Source: Vulcanococcus limneticus LL
Lineage (GTDB): Bacteria; Cyanobacteriota; Cyanobacteriia; PCC-6307; Cyanobiaceae
DNA length: 55,660 nt
NCBI RefSeq assembly: GCF_002252705.1
Contig: NZ_NQLA01000018.1
Location: forward strand, 1 to 55,660
Reading direction: 5' to 3'
Shown: one piece after another, positions 47,754-55,660 of the stretch
Numbering within the stretch: the first letter of the stretch is position 1
Layout: every line of letters begins with the position of its first letter
The notes under the pieces: generated by a model
The model's database searches: none
What the model saw: the letters and a program-made list of their open reading frames with translations, nothing else
What the model was told of the DNA's origin: nothing
Made by a program: the position numbers and the translations under genes

Positions 47754-50700
47754 ATGGCCAGCAACGGATGGATGCTGTGCCCACACTGGCCCATCCGAAG
47801 AAATCCTGACGAAGTCCAAGTTGCCCTCCCATCGATGAGGTCCAAGCTTCTCCTCCATCTGCTCACAGCGCGTCCCCGTAGCGGCCGCGAAGGCGGCTTC
47901 ACGATGATTGCGGGAATTTTGGTGATCTTGGCCCTAGTGGTGGGCACTTTGGGGGTGGTGGCGATCGTCAACGGTGCCAACCTCGGCATCTTTGGCAGCG
48001 GTGAGGCCCGAGATTCCCAGCAGGTGGCGGAGGCGGGGGCCGATCAGATCATCGCCACCTTCAACCAACCGGAGAATCGTCAGCTGCTGGTGGCGGGAAG
48101 CACGCCTCCAAATAAATGGTCAACCACCAACACGGACTTGCAAAGCCCGTGTATCTCCTCGGCTGGGGTGAGACCCGGAACCAACGGGTTCCCCTCAACG
48201 CGGGCTGTTGGATTCGCAGATGGGCAATTTCGTGATTTAACCGATGTAGACAAAACCAACCAAGGAGATCGTCGATTCAGGTTGGTGTCCGTGCGGTATT
48301 CAGCGGGTGCCAATGGGAGCACGGATCGCAGGAGCATCTATCGAACCTTCTCAGCCAACGGCACCGCCCTCAGCCAAGCCGGAACCATCCCAACGGATAC
48401 CACCTTCAATGCCCTGCTCAATCTCGATGACCCCGATGGCAGCGGGGCACTCACGGCCGGTACCAACACAGGTTTCATTGCGGTAACGGTTGAGGGCCGT
48501 CTGTATCGAGCCGATGGCACATTCTCCACCTCAACCATCACCAAGGAATATGAGGTTCTGCCCAAATGCTGCGGCGGTTCCTTTGGAAGCAATGCCTCCG
48601 GTGGCTCTACCACGGGCACGCCCCCAGCCAACAGCTTGGGCGCAGATAGCCGCTTCTGCGGCATCGAGTTTGGGATGATCACGGGTCTCAACGGAGGGCG
48701 TTTTCTCTCCCAGGCAGCGAACGATCGCTACACCAGAAGAAACGCGAACAATCAAGTGGTCAATATCGGTTCGATCCTAGGCGTCATTGCTGACCCTGAT
48801 TACAAATGGGATCGCGGCACCAATCAGGTGGTCAACAACATCCAGGTGGGGTGCCGCACCGTTCCATGCCCTCTAAACACGAGCGCAGAAATTATTCCCG
48901 GTGACACCAGTGGCAACACGATGGTCACCTATTACAACCCGCTTACCACAGCAACTCCCACTAACTGTCCGGCAAGTTATGGAAATGCTGCATCTATCGC
49001 GGGCCGCGCAGCCTCCTGCATCCCTATCGTTCCGCTCTATTTGTCGTCGGGCCTGCCGAGCATCGCGAGCAAATACACCTATGCATGGACATCAGGCAGT
49101 AACCCCGACACCGTCAGCAAGCAGACGGTGAGTTCCGCAAGCCCCGGCGGGTACCCCCAGATCTCGGGGGTTGCGGCCGATAAGACGGGAACAAACACCA
49201 CCGGAGTCGGAACCTGGATCCGAGCCAATAGCGCTACCGGGGTCAATCAGGTGACGCCTGGCAAGTTCCTGGAGTACTGCAACACAAGGTACTTACCTAG
49301 CAATGACTGCGCCTCAGCCTTCAATGGATCACAGATTCACACGTGGGCAGTCATTTCCAAGCCAGGAGATGTAACTGGAGGGATAGGAGATGATTTGAGT
49401 AGTTATGCAACCTTCGCTCAATTCACAACGAAAGGTGGAGTGACACCCGGTAGCACCCCCCGTTGGCCATCACGTTGGACGACAGCAGGAACTGCGGGCA
49501 CCCTTGATCGCCCAGCGGCAAGCAGCATCAGATTTTTCCATCCTGGCGCAGCGAACACCACCGCAAACTGGGGCACAGGCTTCGCCAATGCCCCTGCCAT
49601 TGCCAGGGCTGTCAATCTCCATGCCCTGAGAGAGCCCGTCCTGGAGTTTCGGTTCACCAGAAATCTCAGAACCGGCGCCACAGCAGGGAACAGCTCAGCC
49701 TTCGATCTGGATTACAGCTTCTCTTCTCCCGTCACCACGGACGAAGCCGTCGCCACCAATGCCGGTACCTGGACACAGATGGCCACCGTCACAGCCAATG
49801 GAGTTGTGGCAGTTTCCAGCGGTGCCACAGGAGCAAATTGCACTGTTTCGGCAGGTCTGTATACATGTCGAATCGGGTTCCCCCCCGCCTCCTACAGCTT
49901 CGCCAATCGCTTCAACCACTACGTTAAGTTTCGACTAAGAGCCAACAGCAACTTCAGCAATGTTGCCAACGCGAACGCCATTCAAGACGTAACTTTTCGC
50001 GGGATCTCTATCCTGTCTGGTCAAACAACCCCACCCACCAATGCATCGACAGCGGCAGCGGTAGCTCCGCAGTATTTGAACTGGTGTGAATACAGTTCCA
50101 CCTTCCCGGACACGGCAACGTTCCAGGGCGGTTTCCATTGCCTCGGGCCCACCATTGATCTGCGGGCAGTGGGCAACATCCTCAGGCTTGACACCACCGA
50201 TGAGTCAATAACCTTCTACTACAACCGCTCCACGGACTCCAGAGGTATTACACCAATCAACCCCTTGATCAATCTCTTTCAGGGGGGGACGATGGCCAAC
50301 GTCTCCTGCCCAAGAGCCAATCCATTGAGTTCGGCTCCTACGGAAAACTGTAAAACGCTGGTCTCCGAAAACGTTTTTAATCCTGTTGCCGAATATGATC
50401 GGTTCAATATCTTTGGACGCGACACAAGCCCCGCCAGCACCTGTATTGACGCAGGCCAGACCAACCAACCCTGCAACCAGATCATCATTATCGCAGCCGA
50501 TTCCTCTGCCAGCGCCACCAACCGATCCCGGATTGCAGGCGCTTGGTTTTACTTGCCCTGGGGGCTGGTTTCCTTCTGCGTCAACGGCTGTGGGCCGCTG
50601 CCCCAGCTTACGGCTGCTGAGCTTGCCCAGGATGACAGCTGGAACTTTGGCGGGCGGATTTGGGTTCGGACCATTTTGGCTGGCGGCCAAAACCATTTTC

Positions 50701-50846
50701 GCGTTCCTCCATCGGCTTCTTCAGATCTGACTCAACTTGTAGGCGCTGCAGCCAATTCGGCTGATGTAACTTATATCGGATGGGAAGGAGTTGATTGGGT
50801 AGCAAGAGCGCCAACTGCTTCTCGAAAGGGTTTTTCATTGAATTAA
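47754..50846 (+). CDS. Large prepilin-like surface protein (HpsA-like in context)
   Basis: 1030 residues. After a basic leader, GREGGFTMIAGILVILALVV has the form of a type III (prepilin) signal with cleavage before FTMI, but the usual Glu at mature position 5 is absent. The remaining about 970 residues are Asn/Thr/Ser/Gly-rich with scattered cysteines, and look extracellular. ATG 47835 would give a more normal leader of about 22 residues than ATG 47754. Base composition is AT-richer than the surroundings. As the first gene before three prepilins it recalls HpsA of the hormogonium polysaccharide (hps) loci; that is an inference from layout. Confidence 0.65.
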   Translation: MASNGWMLCPHWPIRRNPDEVQVALPSMRSKLLLHLLTARPRSGREGGFTMIAGILVILALVVGTLGVVAIVNGANLGIFGSGEARDSQQVAEAGADQIIATFNQPENRQLLVAGSTPPNKWSTTNTDLQSPCISSAGVRPGTNGFPSTRAVGFADGQFRDLTDVDKTNQGDRRFRLVSVRYSAGANGSTDRRSIYRTFSANGTALSQAGTIPTDTTFNALLNLDDPDGSGALTAGTNTGFIAVTVEGRLYRADGTFSTSTITKEYEVLPKCCGGSFGSNASGGSTTGTPPANSLGADSRFCGIEFGMITGLNGGRFLSQAANDRYTRRNANNQVVNIGSILGVIADPDYKWDRGTNQVVNNIQVGCRTVPCPLNTSAEIIPGDTSGNTMVTYYNPLTTATPTNCPASYGNAASIAGRAASCIPIVPLYLSSGLPSIASKYTYAWTSGSNPDTVSKQTVSSASPGGYPQISGVAADKTGTNTTGVGTWIRANSATGVNQVTPGKFLEYCNTRYLPSNDCASAFNGSQIHTWAVISKPGDVTGGIGDDLSSYATFAQFTTKGGVTPGSTPRWPSRWTTAGTAGTLDRPAASSIRFFHPGAANTTANWGTGFANAPAIARAVNLHALREPVLEFRFTRNLRTGATAGNSSAFDLDYSFSSPVTTDEAVATNAGTWTQMATVTANGVVAVSSGATGANCTVSAGLYTCRIGFPPASYSFANRFNHYVKFRLRANSNFSNVANANAIQDVTFRGISILSGQTTPPTNASTAAAVAPQYLNWCEYSSTFPDTATFQGGFHCLGPTIDLRAVGNILRLDTTDESITFYYNRSTDSRGITPINPLINLFQGGTMANVSCPRANPLSSAPTENCKTLVSENVFNPVAEYDRFNIFGRDTSPASTCIDAGQTNQPCNQIIIIAADSSASATNRSRIAGAWFYLPWGLVSFCVNGCGPLPQLTAAELAQDDSWNFGGRIWVRTILAGGQNHFRVPPSASSDLTQLVGAAANSADVTYIGWEGVDWVARAPTASRKGFSLN

Positions 50847-50850
50847 ACAT

Positions 50851-51471
50851 ATGCCTGCAACTCTACGAAAGCGGCTCCAGTCGGGTTTGAGATTCGAGCG
50901 AGGCATTGGTCTCGTAGAACCGCTTGTGCTCACGGTTATGTTGTTGATTGTGATCGGTTCCACGGCAACGATCTTTAACGGCATCAATCGCAGAACTATC
51001 TCCACCCGGCAGCAAGTGGAGATGCAAGCGTCGATTGACAACAACCTTCGCCAGATCAAGACGTTGGCCCGCGATTATACCTGTTGCACAGGAGAGTGCA
51101 CAACCACCATTCCAACCAACGTAGGCGTCATAGCTGGCGTAACGCAACCCTGTGCAACCGATAATTCACTGGACGACCGTTACTACTTTCCCCAGGTTGA
51201 TTTAGCCTCAACCACCACTAACTTTCCCAACACCACAACAGCTTCGGAGCCTCTGGCGGTTGGCCAGCTGTGCGCACCCGGCAACAACACTGCCTTCATG
51301 ACCCCCTTCCGGAACACTGTCGAAGCCTTGGCACAACCTACCAACGCGACCCGCGCAACAGCCATACAGACAGATCATATCTTGAGAATTACTTTTACAG
51401 ATAACAATAATAATAACAGGGTTGTGCGAGTTGAGAATATCATTCCTCGGATGGCCTACTTCTGCACATGA
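50851..51471 (+). CDS. Minor prepilin (type IV pilin-like)
   Basis: 206 residues. RGIGLVEPLVLTVMLLIVIG is a prepilin signal: cleavage after Gly, then IGLVE with the Glu at mature position 5 and a hydrophobic helix. A second motif TRQQVEMQASIDNNLRQI continues the N-terminal helix; the globular part has CC and paired cysteines (YTCCTGEC). It starts four bases after the large protein and its stop overlaps the next ATG. Expected to be processed by PilD and to sit in a pilus or pseudopilus tip. Confidence 0.8.
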   Translation: MPATLRKRLQSGLRFERGIGLVEPLVLTVMLLIVIGSTATIFNGINRRTISTRQQVEMQASIDNNLRQIKTLARDYTCCTGECTTTIPTNVGVIAGVTQPCATDNSLDDRYYFPQVDLASTTTNFPNTTTASEPLAVGQLCAPGNNTAFMTPFRNTVEALAQPTNATRATAIQTDHILRITFTDNNNNNRVVRVENIIPRMAYFCT

Positions 51472-52034
51472 AGATCAAGCCCTCAGTCCTCCAGCGTAAA
51501 GGGCGCCCAAAAGCCTTCACGATGGCTGAGCTGATGGTGACCGTTGCCGTTCTTGGCATCGTTGGCTCCGTCGTGTTTGCCTCATCGCAGGTATTTCTTC
51601 GCCGTGATCAAGCCAACGCCGCAGCGGCGGAGTTGGCTGGTTGGCTGGAAGCAATTTCCGGACGATCGGGTGCCTTTGGGCCCTGCACCGTGCAATTCAC
51701 GACGGCCAATGGGTTGGCGCCGGGTGCCACATTTGCCTCCTTGCAAGCGGGCGATGCCCGATGCATTCCGAATTCCAACCTTGCCCTGCCCTCAACGGGT
51801 GGCAACTCAACCTACAATGTTGCTGTGGCATTTACACCGAACGGTGCCACCTCGGCGGTCTTCACGAACCGCAGTGGTGTTGTTGCCAGTGGTGTTGAAG
51901 CGATCGTCAAGATTTCCGTGAACAATCAATTACCCTTGCGCTGTGTGAGAATTTCCTTCGGAACTATTAGTACCGGAATAAATAACGCCACCGGTGATGT
52001 AAGCCAGACTTGCACGGTATGGGAGCGGACTTGA
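51468..52034 (+). CDS. Minor prepilin, GspH/FimT-like
   Basis: 188 residues. KAFTMAELMVTVAVLGIVGS is a prepilin signal (cleavage before FTMAE, Glu at position 5; the residue before the cut is Ala instead of Gly). The following helix FLRRDQANAAAAELAGWLEA and a beta-rich C-terminal domain ending CVRISFGTIS and CTVWERT fit GspH/FimT minor pseudopilins. It overlaps both neighbours by one to four bases. Confidence 0.8.
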   Translation: MKIKPSVLQRKGRPKAFTMAELMVTVAVLGIVGSVVFASSQVFLRRDQANAAAAELAGWLEAISGRSGAFGPCTVQFTTANGLAPGATFASLQAGDARCIPNSNLALPSTGGNSTYNVAVAFTPNGATSAVFTNRSGVVASGVEAIVKISVNNQLPLRCVRISFGTISTGINNATGDVSQTCTVWERT

Positions 52035-52687
52035 TGAGATCTTTTTTGCGGTATAATCGAATCAATCAGGGCTTTACCTTGGTAGAGTTGCTGATTGGTG
52101 GCGTTGTTTCGGCTGTTGTTCTGGGTTCTGTTGCTGTCCTGGCGGTCCATCAGATTCGCATCGCTGATCGCGTTTATGAATCAACAACCATTGACCGTAA
52201 CTTCAAGCGTCTATCCGATCTGTTGAAAATAGAAGTGGGTGAAGCCTGTTTGCTTCGGCGTGGCGTGGACCCAGGAACATCAAGGACAATTACTCCGCCG
52301 GATACACGTTGCAAGCCTGCTCCACCATCCGCCCTCGGTCAGCGCAACAATGCTGAATGCGCCACGCCATCTGCTACCGCAGACTTACGACTTCTGATCC
52401 CAGTGGCGGCTGCCAACAACACGATTCAATATAACGTTATTAGATATTATCTCAGCGGTACTGAGTTGCTCCGTGATGGCCCCCAAGTGGGGACGGATGG
52501 TCTATTGACTACCACGGCAGCCACGGGCAGCAGGGTACTTTCCAATGTCTCCACGTTCACTCCCACCGTCTCAGCAGATTGCACCTGGGTCAGCTTGGAT
52601 GTGGGCCTGACCTTGCCGGGAACGGCCACTGTTGTGCCCCCCAGAACGCTCACTCTCTATTCAGGAGCCTCAGAGAGCGTCAACTGA
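52034..52687 (+). CDS. Minor prepilin, PilW-like
   Basis: 217 residues from ATG 52034, which shares one base with the previous stop. NQGFTLVELLIGGVVSAVVL is a textbook prepilin N terminus (G|FTLVE). The helix continues through ADRVYESTTIDRNFKRLSDL. The C-terminal domain has several cysteines and a late TLYSG strand, as in PilW-type minor pilins. The methyltransferase gene begins two bases after its stop. Confidence 0.82.
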   Translation: MRSFLRYNRINQGFTLVELLIGGVVSAVVLGSVAVLAVHQIRIADRVYESTTIDRNFKRLSDLLKIEVGEACLLRRGVDPGTSRTITPPDTRCKPAPPSALGQRNNAECATPSATADLRLLIPVAAANNTIQYNVIRYYLSGTELLRDGPQVGTDGLLTTTAATGSRVLSNVSTFTPTVSADCTWVSLDVGLTLPGTATVVPPRTLTLYSGASESVN

Positions 52688-52688
52688 T

Positions 52689-54338
52689 GTGAGCAAGCCT
52701 TTCTGGGATCATGGATACCACTCTGGGTCCACCTACGCGAGTGGCTTTTACCGGGAGCTGACGCCAAGTTGGTTGGATTTCGGTGCCCTGCTCAAGGGTC
52801 ACAAGCCACCGCGCGAATCGGAAGGCGAACCCTTTGTTTTCTTGGATCTGGGCTGTGGCACCGGTTTTGGTCTGGTGCTCTTGGCCGCGCTCTATCCCGA
52901 AGGCCGCTTCTTTGGGGTGGATTTCCATCCTGATCATGTGGCCCATGGCCTTGATTTGGCACGGCGTGCTGGAGTCAAGAATGTCGAGATCATTGAGGCT
53001 GATTTTCTTGAGTTGGCCGCTTCCGATGCGGTCATGGCTTGGCGGGCCGGTGGATGCCACTACGTTGTAGCCCATGGCATTGCCACCTGGGTGACCGAAC
53101 CCGTTCAGAATGCACTGCTCGCCGTGGCGACAAGATCCCTGTCGCCAGGCGGGGTGATGTATTGCTCCTACAACACCTATCCAGGCTGGCTGGCCCGTAG
53201 CGGCTTTCAGAAACTTCTGGCATTTGAACTCGCCACGGCAAAGAAGGGAGAACTCACTCATAGCTTCCAAGAAACCGCGCGCTTATTGAATCAATTACTG
53301 GGCGAGGAATCCCAACCCTCACCACTGGGTGCCACGTTCCCAGGCTTGCGGAGGGAGTTGCAATCGATCGAGTTTGCCCCTCTCGACTATCTCTGTGGTG
53401 AGTATGACAACGTCGGATGGGCACCGCTCTACTTCACCGAAATGAATGCTCGGTGTCAGGCCCACAAACTTTCCTTCCTTGGAACAGCCACCTTCTCCGA
53501 ATCGTTTGTTGAGCTCCTCCCTCCCCCCCTCCGGAATGTTGTCCTCAACGAGGCAAGAACGGACGCGCGCGAATTGTTAACGGATTTGGGCACCAACAAA
53601 TCCTTCCGTCGAGACATTCTCGCGAAGGGACATGTCCAGCTGACACAAAAAGAATGGGGCGAACGTCTCGATTCCATCTCGTTTCGTCTGTTGCAACCCC
53701 AGGAAGATTGGATTCCAATGCCAACGCAGACACTTAATTTTCGCTCCAGCTTTGGAGAAATCCAGGGGGACCCCCTGGCCTACGGACCCTTAATCACTGC
53801 CATATCAGCAAAGCCCACCTCCATTCAATCGCTCTTGAGCAACAACCAGCACCCCCAGGGTGAGTTGGTTGTGATGCTATCTCTGCTGCTGGAGGCGGGA
53901 TGCATCGGCTTTGACCGTGGCCCTGCCGGCGGCAAATCGGCTCCGGTGGTTCAACAGCTCAACCAATTGCTCCTTGATCGCATGCAAGAGGGGCGCAATT
54001 ACACCCAATTGGGCTTGCCCGCCGTTGGCACCGCTGTGCCCTTTTCCGTTCTTGAAGCCCTGATCTACAAAGCATACCGCGACCAGTTGGAAGAACCTAT
54101 GTTGAGCAGTTGTGTGTTGCTCTGGCTCAAGGAGTTGGAGGTGCAACTCCTTGACCAGGACAACCAGGTGATCACGGAGCCGCAAGCCCAGGTTGATCGA
54201 ATCAAAGCCATTGCAGCAGCCTTGAAGAGCGGCAAAGAGCCCCTGCTGCAACGGATGGATGGCGCACCTAGTCTTCGCCTCCATCAGCCCCGATCCGATC
54301 GGAGTCGACGCAAGGCACCAGCACGCAAGGGCGTTTGA
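52689..54338 (+). CDS. Class I methyltransferase with regulatory domain (PKMT-like)
   Basis: 549 residues. The SAM-binding Rossmann core is clear: VFLDLGCGTGFGLVLLA (motif I), FFGVDFHPDHV (II) and HYVVAHGIATWV (IV region). It is followed by a segment like the methyltransferase regulatory domain (DYLCGEYDNVGWAPLYFTEM and AHKLSFLGTATFSES), then a long C-terminal helical/winged-helix-like region and a basic tail. This architecture is known from bacterial protein-lysine methyltransferases acting on surface proteins. GTG 52689 is chosen (MSKPFWDHGYHSG). Position in the operon suggests pilins or the large protein as substrates (inference). Confidence 0.75.
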   Translation: MSKPFWDHGYHSGSTYASGFYRELTPSWLDFGALLKGHKPPRESEGEPFVFLDLGCGTGFGLVLLAALYPEGRFFGVDFHPDHVAHGLDLARRAGVKNVEIIEADFLELAASDAVMAWRAGGCHYVVAHGIATWVTEPVQNALLAVATRSLSPGGVMYCSYNTYPGWLARSGFQKLLAFELATAKKGELTHSFQETARLLNQLLGEESQPSPLGATFPGLRRELQSIEFAPLDYLCGEYDNVGWAPLYFTEMNARCQAHKLSFLGTATFSESFVELLPPPLRNVVLNEARTDARELLTDLGTNKSFRRDILAKGHVQLTQKEWGERLDSISFRLLQPQEDWIPMPTQTLNFRSSFGEIQGDPLAYGPLITAISAKPTSIQSLLSNNQHPQGELVVMLSLLLEAGCIGFDRGPAGGKSAPVVQQLNQLLLDRMQEGRNYTQLGLPAVGTAVPFSVLEALIYKAYRDQLEEPMLSSCVLLWLKELEVQLLDQDNQVITEPQAQVDRIKAIAAALKSGKEPLLQRMDGAPSLRLHQPRSDRSRRKAPARKGV

Positions 54339-54451
54339 TGTTGCCTTCACCTTCAGAATGGTTTCCAGTGGGGCGGCCACGGTGAGGCCAATGGCCAGAT
54401 CGCTGCCGTTGAAGGTGTGAATCCTCCTCGTACATAGCTCGACATTGGTCG

Positions 54452-54678
54452 TTAGGTGTCGGCCTCCCTCAGCCACACCTCCAGGCGGAATGTGCGCGCG
54501 TCGCTTGACGCATCGGCATGGTTGAACCAGTACAGCTCCACTTTGTTCGCCTGGTGCAACCGGATCGGGGCGCCCCCCAGCGCACCACCCAGCAGACGGA
54601 GGGGGCTGCGTGGTTGGTGCTGCTCTCGGCGTCGCCCTGAAACGACACGAATTCGCTGCGCGAAATGGCCAGCAGGAA
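54452..54678 (-). pseudogene. Degenerate coding debris joined to the rseP fragment
   Basis: Downstream of the conserved rseP copy, the frame continues as LLAISRSEFVSFQGDAESS, which still aligns weakly with rseP (LRAIPLGGFVGFPDDDEDS; 35 of 54 bases identical by hand). After a frame change, PIRLHQANKVELYWFNHADA and SSDARTFRLEVWLREADT lead to a stop at 54452; this last part does not look like RseP. Bases 54339-54451 contain a further minus-strand fragment (TFNGSDLAIGLTVAAPLETI) with no start. Origin unknown. Confidence 0.45.
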
Positions 54679-54845
54679 GAACTGCTCGCCGCGGCGCTGG
54701 CGCTGCAGCAGCACCGGCCCGAAGCCCACCGAGAAGCCGCTGACGCGGATGCCCTGCCAGGTGGCCGCGAAGAAGTGACCCGCCTCGTGCACCACGATCA
54801 GGCCCGCCAGGATCGCCAGGGCCGTGAGAACACCCATGCGGGCCA
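54679..54845 (-). repeat. rseP: Direct repeat B: truncated second copy of the rseP 5' end
   Basis: Encodes MARMGVLTALAILAGLIV, HEAGHFFAATWQGIRV and then GFGPVLLQRQRRGEQF, i.e. the zinc motif and first helix of RseP, but lacks the PDZ and C-terminal zinc ligand, so it cannot be functional. 158 of 167 bases match repeat A. It has an ATG where repeat A has TTG at the equivalent first codon. The frame stays open to 54469. Confidence 0.9.
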
Positions 54846-54903
54846 TTTGACAAGTGAGTCCATTGTGTTGGCCAGCCGCTGTTCCCGGTGGATCGCGCCG
54901 GTT

Positions 54904-55158
54904 TCAGGCGGGCTCTGCGTTCTCCTCGGGGCCGGGTTGGACCGGCTTGCCCTCCACAATCCTGGTTGCCTTCTCGGCGTCGCCGAACAGCATCACGTGG
55001 CCGCAGTCGAGGCACATGATTGATTTCACCTGGATTTCAGCTGGCTCAAGAATGTTGAACCGTGCATGATCGAGCCGCTGATAGATCAGGCCTGTCGATT
55101 GAATGTGGCCGGGCTCCAGCGCGGTACCACCGCAGACTGAGCACGATGCGATCGCCAT
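54904..55158 (-). CDS. Small zinc-ribbon protein
   Basis: 84 residues. Two CxxC pairs, SCSVCGG near residue 6 and MCLDCGH near 49, flank a beta-rich middle (GHIQSTGLIYQRLDHARFNI), followed by LFGDAEKATRIV and a Pro/Glu tail. Typical of small single-zinc bacterial proteins of unknown function. It is followed by the rseP fragment on the same strand, 58 bases away. Confidence 0.6.
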   Translation of the reverse strand: MAIASCSVCGGTALEPGHIQSTGLIYQRLDHARFNILEPAEIQVKSIMCLDCGHVMLFGDAEKATRIVEGKPVQPGPEENAEPA

Positions 55159-55244
55159 GGTTCACGCTGATAAGCCCCTGGCAACACTAGGAGTCTGTTG
55201 CGCGTAGATCCGCCCCCCAGCTCTCCACAGACCCCCCTGAATTT

Positions 55245-55277
55245 GCCCAGATCCCAGTGACAGCAATGGATCTGGGC
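55245..55277. repeat. Perfect 10-bp inverted repeat before the transposase fragment
   Basis: GCCCAGATCC at 55245-55254 and GGATCTGGGC at 55268-55277, 13 bases apart and 14 bases before the transposase ATG. It may be part of an IS end or a hairpin limiting read-through translation of the transposase. Confidence 0.6.
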
Positions 55278-55290
55278 GATAGGATGGACC

Positions 55291-55626
55291 ATGCAGAAGC
55301 CCAAGTCCTTCCGTCCCTGGCAGCCGGAGCAGACCACTCTGCTGCCGCCGTCACCTCGTGAGTGGCTGTCGCCTGATCACCAGGTGTATTTCCTGCTGGA
55401 TCTGGTGGATGAGCTGGATCTCTGCGAGATCCTTCTCCCCGCCCAGGCCAAGGACCCGCGTGGGGAGAAGGGCTTTGACCCGCGGATGATGATGATGCTG
55501 CTGCTCTACGCCTACTGCGTCGGCATCGTCTCTTCCAGGAAGATCGAGCGGGCCTGCTACGAGGGGCCTCCTGAGAAACACCAGATCTTCTGCGCCGCAA
55601 TGGATCTGAGCAGCTTCTGCCGGTAA
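55291..55626 (+). mobile_element. Truncated IS1182-type transposase (N-terminal part)
   Basis: The first about 90 residues (SFRPWQPEQTTLLPPSPREW, DHQVYFLLDLVDELDL, KDPRGEKGFDPRMMMMLLLY, GIVSSRKIERACYE) match the N-terminal DUF772 region of IS1182-family transposases. After ACYE the usual continuation is replaced by about 20 unrelated residues and a stop at 55626, so the DDE catalytic domain is missing. The break is near base 55563. The rest of the window holds no recognisable IS end. Confidence 0.75.
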
Positions 55627-55660
55627 AATGTGCGCAAATCGGCCTGTTACGGCCAAATTG

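Overview
The window comes from a high-GC unicellular cyanobacterium of the Synechococcus/Cyanobium type. This rests on cyanobacterium-restricted genes (pipX next to pipY, DUF3119-DUF3086-plsY, DUF1823 and DUF4079 proteins, an HpsA-like prepilin set) together with a bidirectional Hox NiFe hydrogenase and its maturation genes. No taxonomic marker such as rRNA is present, so the genus is an inference.

Layout. 1-0.6 kb: 3' remnant of a fatty acid desaturase, then a small repeat/hairpin region. 0.56-9.4 kb: housekeeping genes mtnD, cobI, DUF4079, dus, DUF1823, der, a CbiQ-type ECF transport protein, pipX-pipY, sepF and proC. 9.4-14.1 kb (mostly minus): plsY-DUF3086-DUF3119 with coupled overlaps, an MlaE permease coupled to a GPH sugar symporter, then tRNA-Gly. 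14.2-19.6 kb: glgX, a degenerate metallo-beta-lactamase-fold protein, HU, gluQ (no ordinary start codon), and several small proteins including a 37-aa membrane peptide.

19.6-36.1 kb (all minus): one compact unit transcribed hoxE-F-U-Y-H-W-hypA-B-F-C-nifJ-DHOD-like-hypD-hypE. It holds the complete diaphorase and hydrogenase, the endopeptidase, all six Hyp maturation factors, and pyruvate:ferredoxin oxidoreductase. The arrangement implies coordinated dark, anaerobic fermentation: NifJ oxidises pyruvate and reduces ferredoxin/flavodoxin, and HoxEFU-YH disposes of electrons as H2. A GTA-N8-TAC site lies upstream of hoxE.

36.2-47.7 kb: a small ORF, a decayed PilZ gene, a secreted protein preceded by a G10 tract, tRNA-Arg, an intact PilZ protein, a HTH protein, a LapA-like protein, rsmI, a CysQ/IMPase-family phosphatase, a cytochrome P450 with an EF-hand neighbour, pnp, rpsN, nth and rseP.

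47.7-54.3 kb: an AT-richer island on the plus strand with a 1030-aa prepilin-like protein, three minor prepilins and a large methyltransferase resembling protein-lysine methyltransferases, all coupled as one operon. It is bracketed by the 5' end of rseP and by a second, truncated copy of the same 5' end in direct orientation (167 bp, 9 mismatches by hand, constant offset of 7164 bp). I consider this the most interesting system here: a horizontally acquired surface-pilus cassette with its own putative protein methyltransferase. 54.3-55.7 kb: gene debris, a zinc-ribbon protein and a truncated IS1182-type transposase.
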